This document shows positions 57,005 through 64,000 of a stretch of 64,000 nt of DNA, in pieces. The stretch spans positions 1,178,001 to 1,242,000 of the forward strand of contig CP031970.1 of the NCBI GenBank assembly GCA_022354845.1, written 5' to 3'. This DNA comes from Streptococcus suis. GTDB lineage: Bacteria; Bacillota; Bacilli; Lactobacillales; Streptococcaceae. The notes beneath the pieces are model-generated. The model worked only from the letters and a program-made list of their open reading frames with translations. It was not told the DNA's origin and searched no databases. Positions within the stretch are counted from its first letter, which is position 1; the number at the start of each line of letters is the position of its first letter. Position numbers and translations under genes: made by a program.

Positions 57005-60000
57005 AATTTCTCCATATCCTTCAATTTGACAGATACAATCTTTGATACACCAGATTCCTGCATGGTTACCCCATAAATGGCATCCGCTGCAGCCATTGTG
57101 CCCTTTCGGTGTGTCACGACAATAAACTGACTTTCCTTATCAAAGCGATTGAGATAGTCTCCGAAGCGTTTGACATTGGCCTCATCCAAGGCTGCCTCCA
57201 CCTCGTCAAGTATCACAAACGGGATGGTTTTCACTCGGATAATGGAAAATAGCAGAGCGAGGGCCGAAAGTGCCTTTTCGCCACCGGACATGAGGTTGAG
57301 AGACTGGATTTTCTTACCCGGAGGCTGAACAGATATTTCAACACCTGCAGTCAAAATATCAGTCTCTGTCAAAATCAAATCAGCTGAACCACCGCCAAAC
57401 ATTTGTTTGAAAGTTTGCTTGAAACTTTCACGAATAGCTTCAAATGTGACTTTAAAGCGTTCTTTCACCTCATCATCCATCTCATGAATGGTATCAAGAA
57501 GAAGATCACGCGCTGACAAAATATCAGTCCGTTGCTCATTGAGGAAGGTTAGACGATTATTGACTTCGTCATACTGCTCAATCGCATCCAAATTGACTGG
57601 GCCCAAAGCTCGAATAGCTCTTTCCAAGTTCTTAAGATTTTGTTCGGCACTAGCAAGGTTTTCAACTGCCTTGGCCTGAGACTGGGCAGCTTCAAAACTT
57701 AATTTAAAATGATCGGTCAAATTACCAAGTAAAGTCCGTAATGTATCGCCCGCTTGCTCACAATCCGCCTCTAACTTAGCCTGCTTACGAATCAAATCAT
57801 CATTCTTAGTCCGAGCTTGTTGCAATCTTTCTTCCAGGTCTTCAAACTGCCCATCAATATCTTCCAATTCAAATTTTAAGCGAATTAGGATCTGATTGGT
57901 CTGGCTTTGCTTATCAGATGCTGCCTGCAACTGCTCTTCTAGAAGCTCTATAGTCGTATCTTCTAGAGCCACTACTTTCTGATTGATCAAATCTTCAAGG
58001 ATAGCAATATCCTTTTCGGTAGTTGCTTTTTCTTCTTGCAAGCGTCTCAGATCTATCTGTTCAAAACGAAGTTGACTGGTCGCTTCAGCCTGTACCAAAG
58101 TTAGTTGCCCCTTCTGAGTCTGTAGTTTCTGCAAGCTTTCTTGAATACTATCACGATTATCACGGACTTGATTGATTTGTTGTTCCAAGGCAATTTTTTT
58201 CTCATTCAAAGCTTGAACGTTTGCTGCTTCCTTAGTAGCTTCTTCATCTAGCTCAGTCAAAATGGTCGGACTAACCTGACTCATTTGCAGGTCATACTGG
58301 ACTGAAAGCTGAGCCAGTCTATTTTCTGCCTGTTCCTGATGAATCCTTGCGCTCTGCTGGTTCAATCTAGCTTCTTCCCCATCAGCCTTAATCGTTTCCA
58401 AGGCTTCTCTGGTCTGGTCTAAGCTAGTTTTCTTAGCTGCAACCAAGCTTTCTTGCTCCTGCAACTGGCCAGACAGCTCTGCTATTTCTCCTAAAAGAGC
58501 ATCCAGTTCGGGTTTGATAAAGGTCGTGCTGTTATTTCGATTGCTACCACCAGCAAAGGCTCCACCAGGACGGATTTCCGCTCCATCCATGGTCACCATA
58601 CGTACTTGAAATTTGGTTGCCCGCGCTGCCTTATTGGCATGGTCAATGGTATCAAAAATCGCGATAGTGCCTAGCAGATTTTGGAAAATCACATCTAAAT
58701 TTGGCTGATAAGTCACCAAATCACTCGCTAAACCCAAAAATCCATCGGAAGATTCTAGTAAAGAGATTTGTTGTCCAGAAAGCTGACGTGGCTTGATAGT
58801 AGTCAGAGGTAAGAAGGTTGCCCGTCCCTGCCGTTTTTCTTTCAAAAATGCGATAGCTCGTTTAGCAGTCGCTTCATCTTCAACAATGACGTTTTGACTA
58901 GCACCACCAAGAGCAATTTCCAAAGCCGTTTGGTAGCGAGTGTCAAAGGTCAATTGTTCACTGACTGCTCCAATAATTCCTCCTAAGCTTGGTGCCTCCT
59001 GTAAGACAGCCTTAACCCCCGCGTAAAAATTGGAGTGATTTTTCAAAATAGCTTCCAAACTAGACTGGCGAGCCTGTTTGCCTTTCAACTGATCCAACAA
59101 ATCAAACAAACGACCTTGTTCAGACTGATAAGTAGCCTGAACTTGATCCAATTCTGATTTTTTGGTCTGATAGCGCTCAAGTAACTGGCGTAACTCGTGA
59201 TCAGCTTCTTCTAAACTTTTCCGACTCTTATCAAGTTCTTCTTGAGCTGTTTGTTTTTCTGTCTGCAAGCGTGCCAAGTCTTCAGATTTACTCTCAGAAA
59301 GACTGATTTGATTGGCTATATCCTGCTGAATCTTGGTCAGACGGTTTGAAGCTTCTGCCTCTTCTTGCATCAGAGCCACGTACTGTTCCCGCAGATAATC
59401 TAAAACCTGATCAGGATCTTCTGAAAAGTAGGAAATTTCTCTGTCTACCGCAGCAATATCTTCTTTCAAACTAGACAATGAATTCTCTAATTGCTCAAGA
59501 ACACCCTGCTTTTGTTCAATTTGTTCTTCCAACTGCTCTCGTCTAGTCAACAAGTTTTCCAAACGCGCCTGCGCTTCTTGACGACTAGATTCGTTTTGAC
59601 TAGATTCCAGTTTATGGACCTCAATTTTTCGCTCTAAATCACTGATTAACTTGGTCACATCCAGTAAAACTGCCTGTTCGCGGTCTAATTGTACTGATAA
59701 GCGGTGGCGCTTCTCTTTTAAAGACTGGTTTTCTTGCTCTAGCTCAGAACGCTGTTTGTAGTAACTAGTCAATTCAGTTTTGACAGATTCTAGTTCGGCT
59801 TCTTTTTCCGACAACTTTTCCTTACCAAGCGACAACTGAGCCACCAAAACATCTAAGTATAATTCCTTGCGCTGTCCATCTAATTCTAAAAACTTCTTAG
59901 CAGTTTGTGCCTGTTTCTCCAATGGCTTGACCTGATTATCTAATTCGTAGATAATATCGTCCAAGCGATCCAAATTGCCTTGAGCCTGAGCCAGCTTACT

Positions 60001-60534
60001 TTCTGTTTCCTTTTTACGAGTTTTATATTTTAAAACACCTGCAGCCTCTTCAAAAATTGCACGACGTTCCTCAGGTTTGGAATTGAAAATTGCTTCAACC
60101 CGCCCTTGTGAAATGATAGAAAATGAATCCCTCCCTAAGCCAGTATCCATGAAAAGATCATGAATATCTCGCAGACGAACCTTTTGCCCATCAATCAAGT
60201 ATTCACTATCACCAGATCTATAAATATGGCGCTCGACTTTAATTTCTTTGTTTTTATTTACAATAAAGCCTGAGCTATTATCTAGGGTTACCACCACAGA
60301 AGCAAAATTGAGTGGATTACGATTTTCCGTTCCTGCAAAGATAACATCAGGCATCTTGCCTCCACGTAGGCTTTTAGCAGACGACTCTCCCAAGGCCCAA
60401 CGTAGACTTTCAGTGATATTGGACTTTCCAGAACCATTTGGTCCTACAACAGCCGTCACTCCACGGTCAAAGACGACTTTGGTCTTATCCGCAAAGGACT
60501 TAAAGCCCTGCATTTCAATCGATTTAAGATACAT
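57001..60534 (-). CDS. smc: Chromosome segregation SMC protein
   Basis: 1177 residues. The N-terminal ATPase half has Walker A GPNGSGKS (31-38). Two long coiled coils (about 165-500 and 680-1000) surround a hinge (about 515-640, including GGIIGAVSEQLTF). The C-terminal half has signature LMSGGEKALSALALLF and Walker B PFVILDEVEAALDEANV. It forms a ring with ScpA and ScpB and compacts and separates the nucleoid. Two bases after rnc, so co-transcribed. Confidence 0.97.
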   Translation of the reverse strand: MYLKSIEMQGFKSFADKTKVVFDRGVTAVVGPNGSGKSNITESLRWALGESSAKSLRGGKMPDVIFAGTENRNPLNFASVVVTLDNSSGFIVNKNKEIKVERHIYRSGDSEYLIDGQKVRLRDIHDLFMDTGLGRDSFSIISQGRVEAIFNSKPEERRAIFEEAAGVLKYKTRKKETESKLAQAQGNLDRLDDIIYELDNQVKPLEKQAQTAKKFLELDGQRKELYLDVLVAQLSLGKEKLSEKEAELESVKTELTSYYKQRSELEQENQSLKEKRHRLSVQLDREQAVLLDVTKLISDLERKIEVHKLESSQNESSRQEAQARLENLLTRREQLEEQIEQKQGVLEQLENSLSSLKEDIAAVDREISYFSEDPDQVLDYLREQYVALMQEEAEASNRLTKIQQDIANQISLSESKSEDLARLQTEKQTAQEELDKSRKSLEEADHELRQLLERYQTKKSELDQVQATYQSEQGRLFDLLDQLKGKQARQSSLEAILKNHSNFYAGVKAVLQEAPSLGGIIGAVSEQLTFDTRYQTALEIALGGASQNVIVEDEATAKRAIAFLKEKRQGRATFLPLTTIKPRQLSGQQISLLESSDGFLGLASDLVTYQPNLDVIFQNLLGTIAIFDTIDHANKAARATKFQVRMVTMDGAEIRPGGAFAGGSNRNNSTTFIKPELDALLGEIAELSGQLQEQESLVAAKKTSLDQTREALETIKADGEEARLNQQSARIHQEQAENRLAQLSVQYDLQMSQVSPTILTELDEEATKEAANVQALNEKKIALEQQINQVRDNRDSIQESLQKLQTQKGQLTLVQAEATSQLRFEQIDLRRLQEEKATTEKDIAILEDLINQKVVALEDTTIELLEEQLQAASDKQSQTNQILIRLKFELEDIDGQFEDLEERLQQARTKNDDLIRKQAKLEADCEQAGDTLRTLLGNLTDHFKLSFEAAQSQAKAVENLASAEQNLKNLERAIRALGPVNLDAIEQYDEVNNRLTFLNEQRTDILSARDLLLDTIHEMDDEVKERFKVTFEAIRESFKQTFKQMFGGGSADLILTETDILTAGVEISVQPPGKKIQSLNLMSGGEKALSALALLFSIIRVKTIPFVILDEVEAALDEANVKRFGDYLNRFDKESQFIVVTHRKGTMAAADAIYGVTMQESGVSKIVSVKLKDMEKL

Positions 60535-60536
60535 AC

Positions 60537-61223
60537 TTATGCTCTAGCCTCCACAGCATTTTTTGCGGCGGCTTGTTCAGCTAATTTCTTAGAGCGACCT
60601 CGACCACGGCCAATCACACGCTGATCCGCAGACACTTCCACTTCAAAAGTCTTATCGTGTGCTGGACCAGTTTCCGCTACAACTTGGTAAGAAATGACAA
60701 TTTCCCCATTAACCTGTAAGATTTCCTGTAATGCTGTTTTATAGTCCGTTACCCGTTCAAAGTTCCCCTCTTCCAGACGAGGAATCATGACTTGATGGAT
60801 GAACTCCTCTACGGTCTTTTCTCCCTTGTCCAACAGCAGAGCTCCTAAAAAAGCCTCGAAAGCATCTCCTAAAATGGTATCACGATTCCGTCCTCCAGAC
60901 TTTTCTTCCCCTTTCCCAAGGCGAAGAAACCGATCAAAGTCACAGGCACGAGAAAAACCAGCCAATGACTCCTCACGAACAAAGGTAGAACGTAATTTAG
61001 ACATTTCTCCTTCAGGCTTGTTGGGATACTTCTGGTAGAGGTATTTGGAAATCATCAACTGGAGTACAGCGTCTCCTAAAAATTCCAAGCGCTCATTATG
61101 TGAAATTTTTAGAAGGCGATGCTCGTTAGCGTAGGAAGTATGGGTAAAAGCCGTTTCTAATAAATTCAAATCTGAAAAATTAATCCCAAAATCAGTCAAT
61201 AATTTTGCATGTAAATCTTTCAT
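60537..61223 (-). CDS. rnc: Ribonuclease III
   Basis: 228 residues. The catalytic domain holds the signature [21 protein letters not shown] (about 40-60) and the second acidic cluster [16 protein letters not shown]. The C-terminal double-stranded-RNA-binding domain (about 155-228) ends [21 protein letters not shown]. It matures rRNA and cuts sRNA-mRNA duplexes. First gene of the cluster. The ATG follows AGAAAGGAACAAATAG. Confidence 0.97.
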   Translation of the reverse strand: MKDLHAKLLTDFGINFSDLNLLETAFTHTSYANEHRLLKISHNERLEFLGDAVLQLMISKYLYQKYPNKPEGEMSKLRSTFVREESLAGFSRACDFDRFLRLGKGEEKSGGRNRDTILGDAFEAFLGALLLDKGEKTVEEFIHQVMIPRLEEGNFERVTDYKTALQEILQVNGEIVISYQVVAETGPAHDKTFEVEVSADQRVIGRGRGRSKKLAEQAAAKNAVEARA

Positions 61224-61348
61224 CTATTTGTTCCTTTCTATACAAACTCAAAGCAATTGATAAACAGGAGATTTTTTTCACACTCCGTCCCAATATTATA
61301 ACATATTTTCGACCACTCTTCCTATCTCAGCCTCATTTCCTACTAAGC

Positions 61349-61402
61349 TATAGACATTTGAATTAGCTTTGATACAACGTCACGCTTCATGCGTACGGCG
61401 TG
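61349..61402. repeat. Partial copy of the MITE-like repeat
   Basis: TATAGACATTTGAATTAGC, then GATACAACGTCACGC, resembling 17829-17885 (TATAGTCATTTGAATTAGC, GATGCATCGTCAC). The right inverted end is missing. Confidence 0.55.
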
Positions 61403-61420
61403 TTTTACTCAGACTTTTTC

Positions 61421-61514
61421 TTGACAAGCAAAGAACAGTTTGTTATAGTATTGTTCGGGCACCTCTTTTGAGAGGTCGGAGAAAAGGCTCCCTAGTTTTA
61501 GGGAGCTATTTTTT
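61421..61514 (+). ncRNA. Candidate small RNA or attenuator leader upstream of the DUF1846 gene
   Basis: TTGACA (61421-61426), a 17-base spacer and TATAGT (61444-61449) predict a start near 61456. About 58 bases follow with two hairpins: ACCTCT-TTTG-AGAGGT (61461-61476), and the terminator GCTCCCTA (61487-61494) / TAGGGAGC (61499-61506) ending in TATTTTTTG. It could be a free sRNA or a terminating leader of the DUF1846 gene 41 bases further on. I recognise no riboswitch class. Confidence 0.55.
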
Positions 61515-61555
61515 GTTTTTCCCAGAGATTAATACACAATTGGAGGACTTATTGG

Positions 61556-63043
61556 ATGAAGAAAATCGCATTTGATTCAAATAAGTATTTGAATTTACAA
61601 CGTGATCATATTTTAGAGCGCATTGCTCAGTTTGAAGGCAAATTGTATATGGAATTTGGTGGGAAAATGTTGGAAGATTTTCATGCAGCTCGTGTACTTC
61701 CTGGCTATGAACCTGATAATAAAATCAAACTTCTCCAAGAGTTAAAAGATCAAGTAGAAATCGTCATCGCTATCAATGCTAGCAACATCGAACACTCTAA
61801 GGCACGTGGTGACTTGGGTATTTCTTATGACCAAGAAGTCTTCCGCTTGATTGATACATTTAATGATATTGATATTTATGTTGGTTCTGTCGTCATTACC
61901 CAATACCGCAACCAACCAGCTGCGGATGCCTTCCGCAAGCAGTTAGAAAAACATGGTATCAAGTCCTATCTCCATTACCCAATCAAGGGCTATCCTTCTG
62001 ATATTGACCGCATCATCTCACCAGAAGGTATGGGCAAAAATGACTACATCGAAACTAGTCGCAATCTCGTCGTTGTCACCGCACCTGGACCTGGTTCAGG
62101 TAAATTGGCGACTTGTATCTCCCAACTTTACCACGACCAACTGCATGGCGTAACATCAGGCTATGCTAAGTTTGAAACCTTCCCAGTGTGGAACTTACCA
62201 CTTCATCATCCCGTAAACTTAGCCTATGAAGCAGCAACTGCCGACCTGGACGACCTCAACATGATTGATCCTTTCCACCTTCAAACTTATGGCAAAACTG
62301 CGGTCAACTACAACCGTGACATCGAAGTCTTCCCTGTCCTCAACCGTACCTTTGAACGTATTTTGAGTAAATCACCATACGCATCTCCGACAGATATGGG
62401 TGTCAACATGGTAGGTTATTCCATCATCAATGAAGAAGCTGCTATCGAAGCGTCCAAACAGGAAATCATCCGTCGCTACTACCAGACCTTGGTGGATTTC
62501 AAGGCAGAGCGGATTAGCGAACAGGCTGTGAAGAAAATCGAACTCCTCATGAATGAAGTCGGTGTGACACCAGCAGATCGTAAGGTTGTTATCGCTGCGC
62601 GCGAAAAAGCAGAGCTGACAACTAGCCCTGCCCTTGCTATTCAGTTGCCAACTGGAGATATTGTAACAGGTAAAACATCCGACCTACTTAAACCAACTGC
62701 ATCTGTCCTCTTAAACGCCATCAAACAAATTGCGGCAATCGAAGATGAAACCCTCTTAATCGAACCAACCTACATACGCCCAATCCAGCAATTGAAATCA
62801 GATTACCTCGATAAAACCAATACAAGACTGGATGCCAGCGAAATACTCAACGCATTGGCGATTACCGCACAAGATAGCCCAATTGCGGCGAGTGCCATGA
62901 AAGAATTGGGCCAATTAAATGGTAGTGAGGCCCACTCAACCGTTATCCTGTCAGATGAAGACAAGAGTGTCCTACGTAAGCTTGGAATCAATTTAACATT
63001 TGATCCAATTTACCAACACAATAAATTTTACCAAGCAAAATAA
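61556..63043 (+). CDS. DUF1846 family protein
   Basis: 495 residues, the normal length of this family. [53 protein letters not shown] opens it as in all members. [19 protein letters not shown] looks like a nucleotide-binding P-loop-like stretch, though ATPase activity is not established. Cytoplasmic; solved structures exist for homologues but the role remains unclear. Likely controlled by the promoter-terminator leader upstream. RBS GGAGGACTTATTGG. Confidence 0.93.
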   Translation: MKKIAFDSNKYLNLQRDHILERIAQFEGKLYMEFGGKMLEDFHAARVLPGYEPDNKIKLLQELKDQVEIVIAINASNIEHSKARGDLGISYDQEVFRLIDTFNDIDIYVGSVVITQYRNQPAADAFRKQLEKHGIKSYLHYPIKGYPSDIDRIISPEGMGKNDYIETSRNLVVVTAPGPGSGKLATCISQLYHDQLHGVTSGYAKFETFPVWNLPLHHPVNLAYEAATADLDDLNMIDPFHLQTYGKTAVNYNRDIEVFPVLNRTFERILSKSPYASPTDMGVNMVGYSIINEEAAIEASKQEIIRRYYQTLVDFKAERISEQAVKKIELLMNEVGVTPADRKVVIAAREKAELTTSPALAIQLPTGDIVTGKTSDLLKPTASVLLNAIKQIAAIEDETLLIEPTYIRPIQQLKSDYLDKTNTRLDASEILNALAITAQDSPIAASAMKELGQLNGSEAHSTVILSDEDKSVLRKLGINLTFDPIYQHNKFYQAK

Positions 63044-63047
63044 CCGA

Positions 63048-63086
63048 GAAAAGGAAGTATCCATTAATTGGAAACTTCCTTTTTCT
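63048..63086. terminator. Bidirectional terminator between the DUF1846 gene and gapN
   Basis: AAAGGAAGT (63050-63058) / ACTTCCTTT (63074-63082), followed by TTCTT on the plus strand and by CTTTTC on the minus strand. Confidence 0.8.
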
Positions 63087-64000
63087 TATTGTATATCAAA
63101 GACAACAGATTTTACCTTAGTCATGGCCTCAATACTATATTTAATCCCCTGAACTCCAGCACCAGAGCCTTTGATCCCTAAGAATGGGAAATTATCAGGA
63201 CCACGTTGCGTTTTAGCATTAATATGCACAGTACCGACCTCCAATTTTGAAGCAAATTCAAAGGCTAATGGGTAATTTTTCGTAAATATAGATGACTGCA
63301 AACCATATTCTGATTGATTACATAACTCAAGTGCTTCTTCAATAGATGATACGCGAATAATTGGAAGCACTGGACCGAACGGCTCTTCCCAAGCAATGTC
63401 CATCTCAGGAGTGACCTGGTCCAACAAGGTTGGCCAAATTAGATTTTTCTCACGTTTGTACGGAGTTAACTCCACTGCCCCTTTTGATTGTGCATCCTGT
63501 ACCAAACCTTCGATAAAGACAGCAGACTGTTCATCAATGACAGGCGTAATATCCTTATTTTCAAAAGGATCCCCTACCGTTAATTTTTCAACTTCAGTCT
63601 GAAGTTTCTCAGCCAATTGGTCTGCAACTTCATTTACAACTAATACTCGCTTAATAGCAGTACAACGTTGACCAGAATAACTAAAGGCCCCACTAACGAT
63701 TTCCTTCGCTGCATGTTCCAAATCCGCATCGCTTAAAACAACAGCTGCATCCTTTCCACCCAACTCAAGCATAATTGGACGAATACCAGCTAATCTCCCA
63801 ACTTTTTGACCAATCGGTGTCGAACCTGTGAAATTGATAAAATTCACTTCAGAATGTTCAATAATATAGTCACCAATTTCTGATCCACGACCAGTTATTG
63901 TATTGAAAACACCAGCTGGAATGCCTGCATCAGCAAAAGCTTGAGCCAAAAGCAACCCCGAAATCGATCCTTGTGTTGGTGGTTTAAACATCACTACGTT
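63086..64000 (-). CDS. gapN: NADP-dependent glyceraldehyde-3-phosphate dehydrogenase, C-terminal part
   Basis: 304 codons are visible; the N-terminal third lies beyond the right edge, and the frame is open to base 64000. Aldehyde dehydrogenase features: the catalytic glutamate in IMLELGGKDAAVVL, the catalytic cysteine in FSYSGQRCTAIKRV, EEPFGPVLP, and the C-terminal GIKGSGAGVQGIKYSIEAMTKVKSVVFDI, which is specific for streptococcal non-phosphorylating GAPN. It makes 3-phosphoglycerate and NADPH directly and is the main NADPH source in streptococci. Confidence 0.94.
   Translation of the reverse strand, partial: NVVMFKPPTQGSISGLLLAQAFADAGIPAGVFNTITGRGSEIGDYIIEHSEVNFINFTGSTPIGQKVGRLAGIRPIMLELGGKDAAVVLSDADLEHAAKEIVSGAFSYSGQRCTAIKRVLVVNEVADQLAEKLQTEVEKLTVGDPFENKDITPVIDEQSAVFIEGLVQDAQSKGAVELTPYKREKNLIWPTLLDQVTPEMDIAWEEPFGPVLPIIRVSSIEEALELCNQSEYGLQSSIFTKNYPLAFEFASKLEVGTVHINAKTQRGPDNFPFLGIKGSGAGVQGIKYSIEAMTKVKSVVFDIQ

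Larger units (their letters stand above)
61224..61555. other. Intergenic region with repeat half-copy and candidate leader RNA
   Basis: 332 bases between divergent rnc and DUF1846 genes. It contains a partial copy of the 17829-17934 repeat (61349-61402), then a promoter, a small hairpin and a strong terminator (61421-61514), and finally the RBS GGAGGAC of the DUF1846 gene. Confidence 0.6.

Overview
The window is low-GC Firmicute chromosome and most consistent with a Streptococcus, probably S. suis or a close relative. The reasons are the atpEBFHAGDC operon with DUF1146 and murA nearby, epuA-endA behind murA, the rnc-smc-HAD-HAD-ftsY cluster, a GAPN-type gapN, IS1216-type IS6 elements, and strong AGGAGG-type ribosome binding sites. 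The species call is inference; the genus call is well supported.

Layout. 1-1331 is the wreck of a tyrosine-integrase gene, followed by an IS3-family element (about 1624-2850): the edge of a decayed mobile region. 2861-6063 is a metal/redox module: an FLP/FNR-type regulator, a RIC-like di-iron repair protein, an HMA metal chaperone and a P1B-type ATPase. Both of its promoters carry a perfect FNR box at the same position. After a uracil-DNA glycosylase-family gene comes an ABC-2 exporter with its own TetR regulator (7024-9591). 9619-16628 is an IS1216-bounded accessory block holding a Doc/AbrB toxin-antitoxin pair, a DUF389 membrane protein between two copies of a stem-loop repeat, a small two-ORF unit, and a DUF2975-Xre-DUF975 operon. 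16769-19658 holds an old yellow enzyme (namA), a small zinc-ribbon protein and a broken GntP-type permease overlapping the fol operon. 19655-21891 is folE-folP-folB-folK. Next come a Nudix hydrolase, a VTC polyphosphate polymerase/DUF4956 pair and small proteins.

24821-30000 is pheS-pheT with its T-box leader, a GNAT gene, a BOX-like palindromic element and a tandem array of two hairpin modules. endA, epuA, murA and DUF1146 follow. 32640-40428 is an accessory island inserted at the 3' end of atpC. It encodes an SMR exporter, an UgpABCE-like importer, a PHP phosphoesterase and an HAD phosphatase, and it is flanked by a duplicated atpC 3' end. The complete F1Fo ATPase operon, a lipid kinase and ligA come next (40382-49801), all on the minus strand. 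On the plus strand are a tiny conserved protein, a YraQ/TIGR03943 pair, zwf and an AlkD-like repair gene. The ftsY-HAD-HAD-smc-rnc cluster, a DUF1846 gene with a promoter-terminator leader or small RNA, and the C-terminal part of gapN end the window.

The core regions are ordinary housekeeping. The novel material is in the FNR-box pair, the atpC island with its proposed phosphodiester/amine pathway, and four different families of hairpin repeats (11244-13172, 17829-17934, 24854-25122, 28050-28690). No tRNA, rRNA or CRISPR array was recognised.
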